Origin: Oscheius dolichura
Lineage: Eukaryota; Nematoda; Chromadorea; Rhabditida; Rhabditidae
Direction: 5' to 3'
Assembly (NCBI GenBank): GCA_932521035.1
Contig: OW051494.1
Coordinates: 1,970,001 to 2,034,000, forward strand
Length of the DNA: 64,000 nt
How positions within the stretch are numbered: the first letter of the stretch is position 1; every line of letters begins with the position of its first letter. Positions 20,952-31,170 of this stretch are shown here, one piece after another. The notes under the pieces are model-generated. The model saw only the letters and a program-made list of their open reading frames with translations, ran no database searches and had not been told where the DNA came from. A program made the translations under genes and the position numbers.

Positions 20952-23900
20952 ATGTCGCTGCCTCGCCTGCTACATTCCCTTTCCCAACGCCAACAACAGA
21001 AACAAAACATCCGCAACGAGGTCCAGCTCATAACACAATTGCTGTAAGTCTATTTTTTCTTGGATTTTTACCAAATCTCCTCAGAGACTCCGGGGATGTG
21101 GGCGAGCTGCAAGAGAATGCGGCCAAGGTGGCGGAGATCCTCTGTGGGAATCGTATCTGCTCACTGTGAGTCTTCTTCTATACATTTCTTACTGAAGAAT
21201 AATAAGAACTAGTCCTTTAAAGGCAATGGATAAGCGGCCGGCCTAATCGCCGCTGGCTTATGGCAATCCTCCGTCTTTGCCGGATGTTATTCCGACATTC
21301 CACGGCCGTTGAGGAATTCCACAACGGGGGGAAGTACACCGAATATGTTCAGGTAATTACAGGAGGGGGGTTTATTCTTGGATAGATTTTTTTCAAGAAC
21401 ACCGACTCCAGAAATGCAAAATGTTCAACTTTTCCATTTATTTTTGCAAAAATATTCTCGCAAAAATGCAAAAACGGAATTTTTTTTTTATTTTTACTAA
21501 TTTTTTCACCGTTTGACACCAATTTTTTAACTCGTTACTCATTTTCATAGCAAATTGAGCTCATGTGATATATTTAGTCTCTATCCAACGAATATTTCCC
21601 CAAAGCTTCGATCCGTTTTCTACTTTTTAAGCTGTTCAAGGCGGAAATACTGCGAACAAATCCAGTTTTGTCCTGTATTCTGGCCCTCCCCGCTGTGGAA
21701 AACAAGGGCCCAATGAAAGAATAGGGGTCCAATGGTTTGCAAAGGTTGATCTAACCAGAGTTTCTCCTTCCAAAATGGATGTTCCCAGGCATGTTACATA
21801 TGACTCGGAAGCTCTTGAACTCGCGAATTCGATGGTATAGCGAAAAGATATAATAAGATGAGTTGCTTGAGTTTATCCGCGAATAATCCTGGATAAGTCA
21901 ACTAACGCTGTACGCCGCAAATAAGCACTGTACCAGGGGTCTCTAGTTCTTTCTGTACACCATCGAATTCACGAGTTCAAGAGCTTTCAGATGAAACATG
22001 CCTGGGAACATCTATTCTAGAAGGAGATACTCTGGGTAGATCGCGCCGACCAAGTCATTGCCAATGACTCATTGGACCCTTGTTTCTTCTTTCACCACTA
22101 TTCTGCTGTACTACAGCGCATTCTACTTCCAAGTGTTTTTTTCAGCGGCATATCGAGAAAGTATTGCTGAAAAGTCTAAAAACTTAATTTCGAGCCATTC
22201 TCAAAAAAGTAGACGAGAGGGAACCTTTTGATGAAATCTTTCTCCATCAATTGACAAGCATATCGTGGTGATTATCCCAAGAAAATAACGTCTTTTGGGA
22301 TAAAAGAAGAAAAAAGATGAAAAAACGATTCAAAAATAGCCAGTCCGAAAAATTGCTGGGAGGGGGTATTATTCCAAGGGGGGTTTCTATTACAGGGGGT
22401 GGTTCTATTTTCCGATTGGGCTCTGGGGTCGTAATACAAGTTTTACGGTATATTCTCTTTAAAAATTGAATGTACCTATTTTTCAGTTCTGTAACTACGT
22501 CGTCTCCTGCCTCGAGAGCGAAGAAGACTTCATCCTGTGTGCCAAGTTCATGCTCAGTGGGGCATCCCCCTCCATTCAGTTCTATCGTTGGTTCCAGATC
22601 TGAGCAGTCGCCTGGCCTTCATCCACGCCGACAACCTGGCCTCTGTCCGGCTACAACGCGCCGCCATCCGCTGTCTTCACTCAAATGACATGCTCGTCGT
22701 CCAGGCGGCCCTAGAACTCCTGGCCGTCCTTTGTGATGGGTCAGACTTTTGTAGGAAGGATCTTTGCGAGACGGCGGCCATTGACGCCTGCTTGCATCTA
22801 CTGCCAGACGGAGACATTTTGACTCAAAAGTAGTGATTTGTTTTTCCTTTTGAAGATATTCTTCCAGGCACTGTGCCAGCCTGCTTCGAATCCTCTGCGG
22901 GGAGGAGCAGGCCCAGCAACAGTTGCGAATCTACGACGGGGTGCCTCTCCTAGTCGGGTCAGCTTTTTCCTCTTCTTTTTCACTTATTCAATACTTTTCA
23001 GTCTATTAAGCATCCGAAATAGTCGCCTGAAATGGCACGTGGCTTGGTGCCTGGCCCAGTTGGCAGACGACGCGGAGACGGCTAACGAAGTGGCCCAGGT
23101 TGGGGGAGTCGGCCTCCTGTTGGCTGATATGGCCAGTAGGCCGCCGGAGACCGGGATAAACGACTGGGTGGCCATGCTGGCAGGTAAGCAGGCTTGTGCC
23201 CGTAGTATGCCGTAGTCTTTGGAGAAAAAGAAGCTCGCGGCCTCCTCCTCTTTCGTGGTTACGGTATCTCCTTATTATCATATTCCTTTCAGCCGAATGT
23301 GCCATCCTGGCCCAGCTGTGTGTCTCCGACTCCCTCCAGTCGATCCTCGTCCAGTCCAACACCCTCTTCCTCCTCGGCCGGCTCCTCCTCCTCGCGTACA
23401 CCCAGCCAACAGTAGCCAATGCCCCTGCCCTTCCCACACTACAGGTAGACTTGACTACTATATCGCTTTGAATAATTGGCCTCCTCCTTTTAGTGTTCCT
23501 CTTTCCGTGTCCTCCGGCTGATCTTCTCCGTCGAGCGGTTTCGTCCTCTCTTCCGGCGTGTCTTCCCCACCAATGTCCTGGAAGCCTTTGTCGACGTGGG
23601 GAACTATGTCCAGGATCTGACATCCTACGCCAAGGTCCTCGTCCTGTATCAAGACTACTTGGAAAACACTCCATTGAAAGATGTGGAAGTCCTCTGGGAG
23701 ACGGTGAATCAGAGGAGGAGGCCCATCGGCCGGGCAGGGGAATACGAACTGTTGGAGCAGTTGGGAGCAGGCGCCTTTGGCTGCGTCTACACGGCCAGGA
23801 AGATCACGGCCAGTGCCAGTGGACAGCCGAAGTTGTTCGCCGTCAAGGAGGTCAGTTTTCTGGAGATCTCCCCGCCCGTAGAATCTCGACAGGAGGATGC

Positions 23901-26900
23901 CTTTAGACTTGACTGGCGCGTGATCCTCGAGAGACAGGATTGACTCGTCTGCTTTAGATTTTCATGGTTCAACCGCGCAACAATGAGAATGACAAAAGTT
24001 TCGGTGATGTCATAAGCGAGGTGAAGATCATCAAACAACAGCTCCGACACCCAAATGTCGTTCGCTACCGACGGATCTTCGAGGAGAACGGGCGGCTCTA
24101 CGTTGTCATGGACCTGGTCGAGGGTGTCCCCTTGAAGGTAATTTCCCAGTTGTAATATTTTTAAGTCTCAAGTTTAGGATCTAATAACCTCGTCTAAAGA
24201 GAGAAAGACCCCGTTTCCTGAGGAGAGGGTCTGGTGTTTCTTGATCCAGCTCCTCTTGGGGTTACGGTATCTGCACAAGGAGAAGTCCATAATTCATCGA
24301 GATCTGAAGCCGAGTAATATTATGGTGACGGAGGATGATCGAGTGGTCATAAGTAAGGAAAAAAAAGAGAAACAGACCTTTAAACTCCGATTTTCAGCTG
24401 ATTTCGGGCTGGCACGGCAGAAGGGACCGGATTATTTGAAATCGGCGGCAGGGACGATCATTTACAGCTGGTTAGTGGGTTTTATTACTCGATGAGCAGA
24501 TCCTACGCAGTGAAAAAGGCATTTAATACTCAGAGAAGGTGTCGTTTTCAGCCCAGAAGTGGTACAAAACGAGCCGTATGGAGAGAAAGCCGACATCTGG
24601 TCTCTCGGCTGCGTCGTCTACGAGTCCATCGTCCTCCAACCGCCTTTCCAGTCGAATAATATGCTAAAATTGGCTAAAATGATAGTCGAAGCTGAATACG
24701 AACCACTTCCTGCCAACTACTCCGAGTAATCCCCCTCTCTTTGGTTACCGTACCCATATTTAGAGAGCTAACCTCTGTGGTGACATCCTGCCTCCAGGTC
24801 AACCCCAAAGACCGTCCGGATATCATTGAATTGTGTATCGGACCGTTGGTTGGCCCCCGGATATTGGAATGCCTCGACGATGCGCTGAGAATCCACGCAG
24901 AGGCGAGGAAGAAGGAAAAGAACAACAATAATCCGGCTACCGTTGTCACGTAAGTGTCTGTAGTCCCTTATTCCTACTCTAAAAAGAGAGAGATGAGCAT
25001 AGTTACCCAAATAGGAGTCTGGAATCGAAGACAGGCCTTTACTTAGGCAGTAAACCATCTGGCCGTCGCCTTGGGACCCGGCAGGGTACAGTAACCCGTC
25101 TACCAGGGCTCCGATCTTTCCTTGAAGCGAGTCATAAAGCCATCACGAGCCCTGTGATCTCTAAAAATAGACTATTTCAGCCCGGTGCCTGCCATGAACA
25201 CCCCGAGGGAGAAGGTCCGCGAGGTCATCCGGAAGGTGGCCGGCCCCGAGAGCATCGACAAGCCACGCTACCGTAAGCCTATTCGCTTCAATTATCTCTA
25301 AACATTCAAATTGTCCAGGAAAAGACATCAAGGCCCTTTCGGCAGGCCAGCAGCCAGTTCGCAGCTCGTCCACCTTCAGTCTTCCCCGGATAGCTGGCCC
25401 CGGCTCACAGAATTCAAGCGCCTCGGGGCCTAGAGTCCGGTCGTCCGAAGGATTGACTTTGAGGTAGTCACTGTACAAAAAGATAGTAGCAAATTTAAAG
25501 GTCTACTGTTCTTCGACCCATCGCCGATCCAGTTTTGGGAATATTGGAGCAGGTGAGGCGACTCTTCGCTGTGACATCCTCCGCCCGGGGAGAGGCCGTC
25601 AACCATCGACGGCGACTGGTGGAACAGTTCAAAAAGAAGATATTCTCCAAGGAGATTACCCCGGAACAGATGAAAACACACTTTAGAAAGGTTTAAATGG
25701 TTCTCTTCCCTGCCATTTGTCCTCCTTTCCAGCTGGCAGTGGAATCCTCCGAGGAGATTGAACTGGATCTCGGCTTTGCGGACTTCAGTGTGATCCTGGA
25801 AGAGATGGGCCATCCAGAGGCTTCTGGTAAGTTCTAAAGTTCATGCCTTTCTCGTCGGTGTAATAGTTCTTTCCCCTCCCAAAAATAGCCAGCCTGTTCG
25901 ATTTGTGACTTCCGGCTGACGACGCAAAGTTCAGCGACTAATTGTCCCGGCCGTCGCACAGATGACTTTCTTGATCGCGGTGTAAAGTGTCGGGGAAGGG
26001 AGACGAGGACATTTTTGGAAAGAGAAACGGGAGATTTTGGATTTTTAAAGGGACAGTTCTCCAGAACAAATGAATAGTGCCAGTCTCATAGAATGAGGAG
26101 GAGGAGGATGCAGCCATCTCTCCAGCCTGTACTTGTCAGGGTCAGCTTTAGTCATGGTAACGATTGGTTGGCTCTCGAGATCGGGGGTTGACGGGATGTC
26201 CCTGCCAATCTCCTTTCGCTAGCTGCCTTTTCATCCCCACAGTATTTGGTGGGTTTTGATGAAAGGGGACTGCTATCATGAGGCACAACCAGTCTCCTCC
26301 ATGGCGTCTCCATCCTCCCATCTCCCCTTGCCACTCTTCTACCCTGCTGTCCCCTCCTCCCATCTAACCCTACAGCTGTTTACCACTTTGTCAACTCGGT
26401 CAGGCCATCTCTTCGACCTTCAACCCAATTATGTGCTTTCTCTTTCTTTTCTCGCTGGTAAAAATTTGGTCGCCAATACTACGTAGACATCAGGTCGCAG
26501 GGAGAGATGGAAAGACAAAGTTCCCCCTTATTTGCAGAGACTTGCACGGCGAGGAGGGCTGCTACAGAGTTTAGCTTCATGTCATTTCTCTCCTCCTCTC
26601 ATTGAGGGCTGCTGGGTCCATTCTAGAGCATTTTGGAAGGCAGGAACAGATATATCCCTGTTTGAATGCTGGGAGAGGAGAGCACGTCCTCCCCATTTCA
26701 TCCTAGTTGTCCAAAGGAGGATACACAGATCTCCTCCCCGTCATCCGTCCCCCAGGAGGACAGTTCGGGCAGGCCGGTTCCTGTAAACGGCCCCATCTAA
26801 AATACAGAGCTACAGTTGAAATGACCCAGAATTTATTAAAACTAGAAGGAAAATAAGAAAGAGATCACACTTTTTATAGAACACCGTCTCCGTCGGCTGA

Positions 26901-26962
26901 CCTACGACCAGCTGGCCGCCTGTGTCCAGTCCCTCCTCACCACCGGCGAATATGGTTATTGA
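20952..26962 (+). CDS. NEK10: NEK10-like protein kinase with armadillo region
   Basis: About fifteen exons. The N-terminal half (20952 to about 23560) is helical armadillo-type sequence (AAIRCLHSNDMLVVQAALEL, LKWHVAWCLAQLADDAE). The kinase domain (about 23740-24890) has GAGAFGCVY, AVKE, HRDLKPSN, TDFGLA, CPEVVQNEPYGEKADIWSLG and CLQVNPKDRPDI, so it looks catalytically complete. The ARM-then-kinase order and the block NIMV/YSCPEV...EPYGEKAD mark NEK10, which acts in G2/M arrest and ciliary function in mammals. After the kinase a conserved segment follows (ADPVLGILEQVRRLF...VEQFKKKIFS). For the end I prefer a 26880-26962 exon (RLRRLTYDQLAACVQSLL...), which resembles the NEK10 C-terminus and joins in phase. 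A nearer exon at 25889-25908 (ASLFDL stop) is the alternative. The start at 20952 (MSLPRLLHSLSQRQ) is likely; vertebrate NEK10 is longer. Confidence 0.88.
21726..22085. repeat. Foldback (inverted-repeat) element in NEK10 intron
   Basis: Two imperfect arms of about 110 bases face each other: the first from GGGTCCAATGG to GAATTCGATGGTAT, the second its reverse complement from ACACCATCGAATTC to CATTGGACCC. Shared inner blocks include GATGTTCCCAGGCATGTT and AAGCTCTTGAACTCG. The spacer is about 120 bases. No ORF is present. Typical of a MITE or hairpin transposon relic. Confidence 0.85.
26300..26375 (-). repeat. Dispersed purine-rich repeat (minus orientation)
   Basis: TTGCCACTCTTCTACCCTGC and CTGTCCCCTCCTCCCATCT are the reverse complement of the motif at 17.8 kb. 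It lies inside the last NEK10 intron. Confidence 0.75.
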
Positions 26963-27082
26963 GAACCTGAAATTAGATTATTTTTATTGTATATTTTGAC
27001 GGTTATTTTGTGTGATATATTTTGCTGCCTGATATTTGTACGGGAACCAAAGGGAGACGGTCGAAATAAACGGTGCACTTAC

Positions 27083-27247
27083 CCTCTGGGCGGCATTGTC
27101 CGGTATGTTCTTCACGAAGACTTGGAGGTCTGTGTCACGGGCATTGTAGCTCTTACTGCGGAGACTGGACAAGAACTTCATGAGACTCTCTGATTGGATG
27201 GGGAGAATAAGGAAGAAGAGACAGAAGAGGGGAAGGAGGAGACGCAT
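27083..27247 (-). CDS. First exon of a small secreted protein
   Basis: The ATG at 27247-27245 opens a clear signal peptide (MRLLLPLFCLFFLILPIQS). It is followed by a short hydrophilic stretch (SLRSKSYNARDTDLQVFVKN) to a GTAAGT donor at 27082. A possible second exon (VLNNHIRRW stop, 26966-26937) would lie antisense within the last NEK10 exon. The mature part would be about 45 residues. Family unknown; a peptide precursor is possible but no dibasic repeat is seen. Confidence 0.4.
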
Positions 27248-27354
27248 TGCGAACGACGAGACCGGGCGAGATGGACGGGCGACGCCCCGCCTTTGCAGGG
27301 AAGAGATTGATAACGAGGCGGAGGAAAGACCACTTTTCGGGAGAATCATAAGGT

Positions 27355-27412
27355 TAGCGGAGAGGAGACAGTAGATAGACGAGTGGCAGACGGATCTGGG
27401 TGGAGGGGACAC
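27355..27412 (+). repeat. Dispersed purine-rich repeat
   Basis: One and a half units with AGTAGATAGACGAGTGGCAG and GGATCTGGGTGGAGGGGAC, related to the 17.8 and 20.7 kb copies. Confidence 0.7.
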
Positions 27413-28305
27413 CCTCTGCTCTTCTTCATAGAATAGGAGGGAGGTGACGAGCTGTATCACCCGGAAGGTGGGGAGAGAGTTCAGAACCTGGCTCTTGGCA
27501 TCTCTGGTGGAATTGAAGACTTGGAATCAAAAAATAATAAGAGAAGTGAGGCAGCAAAGGAGAAGGGCAGCTCCATTTGGCTGAAAAAGAGCCAGAGGGA
27601 GAAGGGTCATGAAAGGAGGACACGAGAAGACAGCTGTTAGCCATGCTTAAAAGCTTTCTCTTGGCTACAAGCAGTTCAAAGAGGAAAATGTAATGGCAGA
27701 ATAGCATGACTGTGTCCTACAGAAAGATGAAGCCCCTCGGCCTTTTTCCGGACCTAGATATAGATTAATTTTTCAGAGGAAAATCAATAAATCTATAATA
27801 AAATTAATATTTACGAGTCGTTCAGTTTACCTTCTGTTCTCTGGCTTCACACAGACGATACGAATGGATTTTCCTCTGAATTTGAAGTATCTCAATCGCT
27901 CACCGCTGAATTTGAACCGAATACTTGACCATCTCTGTGTAAAAATTACTTTGAAAGTAATTCCTACCCCCAGTTGAATTTCTCCAATGATTTATATTTT
28001 TTCCAGCAATTTGTTCGATCGATTTTCAATCTTCCCCACACAAATTCGAACTACGGCCATCTGGTGGAAGCAGCTTTGTCCAGCAATATCAATATGGTCA
28101 TAACCCGGGAGATTCTCGGGAAATATGACGATGTGGGTTGGAGCCTAGGCTTTGACGATGTTTAAAGATGACCTAAAACAGGGGATCACGATAAGCATGC
28201 AGATATGACGGGCGCTTGGCCGCGTGGTCTGGCCCTATATCTCGGTCAGTCTTTGGAAATTCAGGGGTAAATTCTGATTCGTTAGAACCATCACGATGCG
28301 TTCTC
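27413..28305. other. Intergenic, no firm gene
   Basis: A 63-codon plus ORF at 27974-28165 (NYGHLVEAALSSNINMVIT) has an acceptor-like TTTCCAG inside it and could be an exon, but no partner exon was found. The rest shows nothing recognisable. Confidence 0.35.
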
Positions 28306-28466
28306 CATTTTCGCCATTGAATTTCCAAAATTGGTCCACAAATAACCGAGCTGTGACCACAAACGCAAAAGTGGCCTCGACACCGTCGCTCACGGGGGAT
28401 TCAGTCATATTTGGGGTTACAGCTCGATCATTTGTGGATCAATGCCCGAAATTCAATGGCCACCGT
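28306..28466. repeat. Foldback element
   Basis: GCCATTGAATTTC...CCACAAATAACCGAGCTGTGACC on the left is matched by the reverse complement of GGTTACAGCTCGATCATTTGTGG...GAAATTCAATGGCC on the right. The arms are about 50 bases with a few mismatches and the loop is about 60 bases. Non-coding. Confidence 0.8.
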
Positions 28467-28951
28467 GGAAAAGACGTCATAACGGTCCTAACGAACCTAA
28501 ATTTCCTCCTATATTCACAGATGTGATCGAGATAGAGGGGCAAACCACAACCTTGCCAAAAATACGCCCAAAAACGGGCGTGCCCAAAAATTGAGCGTTT
28601 CTATTAGGGGAGTCTATAGTGAAAATAATTCGTTTAGAAAATACTAGAGCGTATTCGAGAGGACTTGCCACCGAACTACCTAATATTACCAGAAGACGCA
28701 TGCTTGGATCAGTGGATGAGCCATATTCGTTCACATTTTCTACAAAGACCGCGGCAGTGGCAATTATCGCGATGCTCTATGGTTACACGGCATTCTTATC
28801 TGGATAAGGGCACTTCAATCAGGGAGAGAGGAATTACATTTTCTATTTGAGCCACCGATGCCACCGATCTATTCTTGAGGAGGTGTTTTGTTGGGAAAGA
28901 GGGCAGACGCAAGAGAGCGGCCTTATCACCGAGCGAAAACAAACTGCCCTC

Positions 28952-29069
28952 GCTTACGGCCATACCACGTTGAAAGTATGCCATCCCGTCCGATCTGGCA
29001 AGTCAAGCAACGTTGGGCCCGGTTAGTACTTGGATCGGAGACGGCTTGGGAATCCCGGGTGTCGTAAGC
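28952..29069 (+). rRNA. 5S ribosomal RNA gene
   Basis: 118 bases from GCTTACGGCCAT to GTCGTAAGC. The two ends pair as helix I. Internal blocks typical of animal 5S are present: CATCCCGTCCGATCTGGCAA, GTTAGTACTTGGATCGG and GAGACGGCTTGGGAATCCC. Boxes A, IE and C of the pol III promoter lie within it. A run of five T at 29070-29074 is the terminator. It looks intact and stands alone here, not in a tandem array. Confidence 0.95.
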
Positions 29070-29074
29070 TTTTT
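29070..29074 (+). terminator. Pol III T-run terminator of the 5S gene
   Basis: Five T residues directly follow the 3' end of the 5S gene, the usual pol III stop signal. Confidence 0.8.
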
Positions 29075-29166
29075 GCTTTTGTTTCTTTTGACATTCTTCT
29101 TTTTTCCCTTTTTTTTTCATCATTTTCCTAGAAATTTTGTTTTGCCTTTATTTCCGCCTCCTTCCT

Positions 29167-29981
29167 TTATAATCTCGGCATTTTACACACTAGATATTTT
29201 GCAATTCGACTACACTGGAGATCATTCCACTCGCCCCGGTTACAACAGGGGAATACGAGAAATGACAGCAGCATCGAAACGCAAAATTCCGTGCCAGACA
29301 AAGCGTTATCCGGCTGTCCTGTTGCCCATCTAGTATAGTCCAACTGAAATATAATTGCTCATTCTATCATTTCTGACTTACAGGCGTTCCATCATAATTC
29401 ATAAAACAAGCGGTGCAGGGTCCAGTCCGCCGTAGACCAATCGTCATGCTAAAATTAGGGATACTGTATTCACGAGTTGATAAAAAACGTACACTTCATT
29501 CTCTTCCGGAGCCAACCCAACAATAAAATCATTCTCTGCATTGCTATGAATGGAGGCTAGCGTCGCTCCCCAAGTGTTGACACAATATGTTTCGGCATCA
29601 TTGCCATTGAGACCGAGATTTATCCCCAAAAAGTAGCAGGAATCCGTCGTGGAAAAATAAACCCAATTTGGAAGGCACAGTGCTATAAAAGTTGCCATTT
29701 TCGGGAAAAGGAAGTCATACGAGCTAGGGTCGTTGTGGTTGTGGTACTGGTGGTCGTGGTTGTAGAAGTTGTTGTTGTTGAGGTACTGCTAGTTGTTGTC
29801 GGCGTTGTTATTATCTCGGTTGTCTCTATCTCGTCTTCGGCTGAACTTAAAACTAACATAAAGATTACCTTATTAGCTTCAATTCGACTGACTGCAAATG
29901 CTTACGCGATTCCGTTGGTATGCATCCGAATACGGTAGAAATAAGAAGATATGCTAGAAGTATCATTGCCGGGTTAAACAT
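29167..29981 (-). CDS. Secreted C-type lectin with Thr-rich stalk
   Basis: Exon 1 gives a signal peptide (MFNPAMILLAYLLISTVFGC). The next exon is a mucin-like linker of Thr and Ser (about 29850-29720), and the remaining exons form a C-type lectin domain. That domain starts with LCLPNWVYF, has DAETYCVNTWGATLASIHS and NDFIVGLAP, then DGTPLDYTRWATGQPDN, and ends with GEWNDLQCSRIAKYLVCKM. The two disulphide Cys pairs and the WND motif are present. The QPDN position, equivalent to the EPN/QPD sugar-specificity loop, suggests QPD-like galactose-type binding, but this is inference. The linker would be heavily O-glycosylated. Lectins of this kind are expanded in nematodes and act in immunity or at the cuticle. 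The junction near 29490 was fitted by frame. Confidence 0.85.
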
Positions 29982-30113
29982 TTCGGACGTGCGAAGTGTG
30001 CGCCCCTCGGGGGATAATGGTGGATAACGGGGAAAAAGCCGGCGAAAGTCCAGTTCAATCACAGATGAGGATGTGGTTTATTCTCTAGTCCGGCCTCTTC
30101 TTCCCCTCCTAGC

Positions 30114-30296
30114 CTAGCAATGACAACACTCCCCACCGGTCATATACATCGGCGGCGCGACGACGACTACCGGCTCCGGGCTTCTCCTCATGACGACGGT
30201 ACTCTGGCGAGATCGGCAACAACTATAGCAACCACAACAACAGCAACAGTAGATAAAGAGCAGGATGAGGAAGATTACGGAGCCGAGAACTGACAT
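30114..30296 (-). CDS. Small Cys-rich membrane protein
   Basis: A 60-codon ORF: MSVLGSVIFLILLFIYCCCCCG, one hydrophobic segment running into a Cys cluster probably palmitoylated, then a basic stretch (CCRSRQS), a Pro/Val segment (PEPVVVVAPPMYM) and a terminal GGECCHC. The Met is the first in frame, and the frame is open upstream through a Pro-rich stretch. Single-exon proteins of this build are common in nematodes. Function unknown. Confidence 0.55.
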   Translation of the reverse strand: MSVLGSVIFLILLFIYCCCCCGCYSCCRSRQSTVVMRRSPEPVVVVAPPMYMTGGECCHC

Positions 30297-30437
30297 CGTT
30301 ATTAGAAGGGGACTCCTTGACCAGGGGGACTGGTCAACCGGCGGTGGCGGCGGCGGCTCGTGATGATAAGCTGGCTGGGGAACGGGGACTGGGACTATGA
30401 TTATTGGACAGATACATTCTACAAAGAGTCTCTCGTC

Positions 30438-30600
30438 TTACCCATCGTCTCCGAACGGGCCTTGCCGCATTTCGGCTCCGCCCTGCGAGCCATCGCCCAT
30501 ATCGGACTCCTCCGACCAGCTACCAGCGGAATTGCGAATGGGTGGAGAGACCGAATCTTTGGTGGCAGTCGAACATTGTCAGTTGGCTCTGAAGGAGGAT
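30438..30600 (-). CDS. C-terminal exon of an unidentified protein
   Basis: A minus frame ends ...EESDMGDGSQGGAEMRQGP..., stop at 30440-30438. A near-identical peptide and DNA stretch occurs on the minus strand at 36.2 kb (DMGDGSPGGAEMAAP stop), which supports this strand and frame. Upstream exons were not resolved. Confidence 0.4.
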
Positions 30601-30699
30601 GTTTTTTTTTTGAAATAAGAGGCAGTCCTTGGTTGTTGCGATATAGTCGGTTTCCAATTACGGGACACTTTAAGAGTTTAGCGGGCAATGTTGCCTGAT

Positions 30700-31170
30700 T
30701 CTCAATTTCAAATTCAAATCAGGCGCTTTGGCGATACCCAAATGACGCTGTGCTCTGTTTCTCTGTGCCTGTGATGTGTTTTTTTTATCTTACCAATATG
30801 TTCTTTACTTCTTGATTTGTCAATTACTGGGCTCCATTAGATGCATTGGCTCTTTCACGCCTGTTTGATGTAGATTCATGATTTATTTATCCATTGGTTA
30901 GCACCCGTACAATAGCGTTTCTAGAAGAAAATTTTTAAAGCTAATTGTAGAGGCCAAGTAAAAGCACTATTTGAGAACTTCCAAACCTTAATTGTAGAAC
31001 ACTTTTTGTTGTAGAAATCTTCCTAATATCTTCATCTAAGAAACTCGTTGCAGAAATTAAAGAGCATTATGGATATAACGCATTTAAGAAAGATGGCGGC
31101 ACGGGATACCGGCGAACGCGTGGATATAAGTATCGTTTACTGTAGTATGAAGGATATTACTGTTATTCAG
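30700..31170. other. Intergenic, AT-rich
   Basis: No exon, repeat or RNA signal that I can support. Confidence 0.4.

Noticed and set aside
23006..23674. 222-codon minus-strand ORF
   Set aside because: Antisense to NEK10 armadillo and kinase exons and runs across several NEK10 introns; no family features.
25889..25908. Short NEK10 terminal exon (ASLFDL stop)
   Set aside because: Splice sites fit, but the 26880-26962 exon gives a C-terminus resembling NEK10 of other animals; kept as the alternative.
29735..29938. Val-rich plus-strand ORF
   Set aside because: The complement of the Thr-rich stalk of the C-type lectin; low complexity only.
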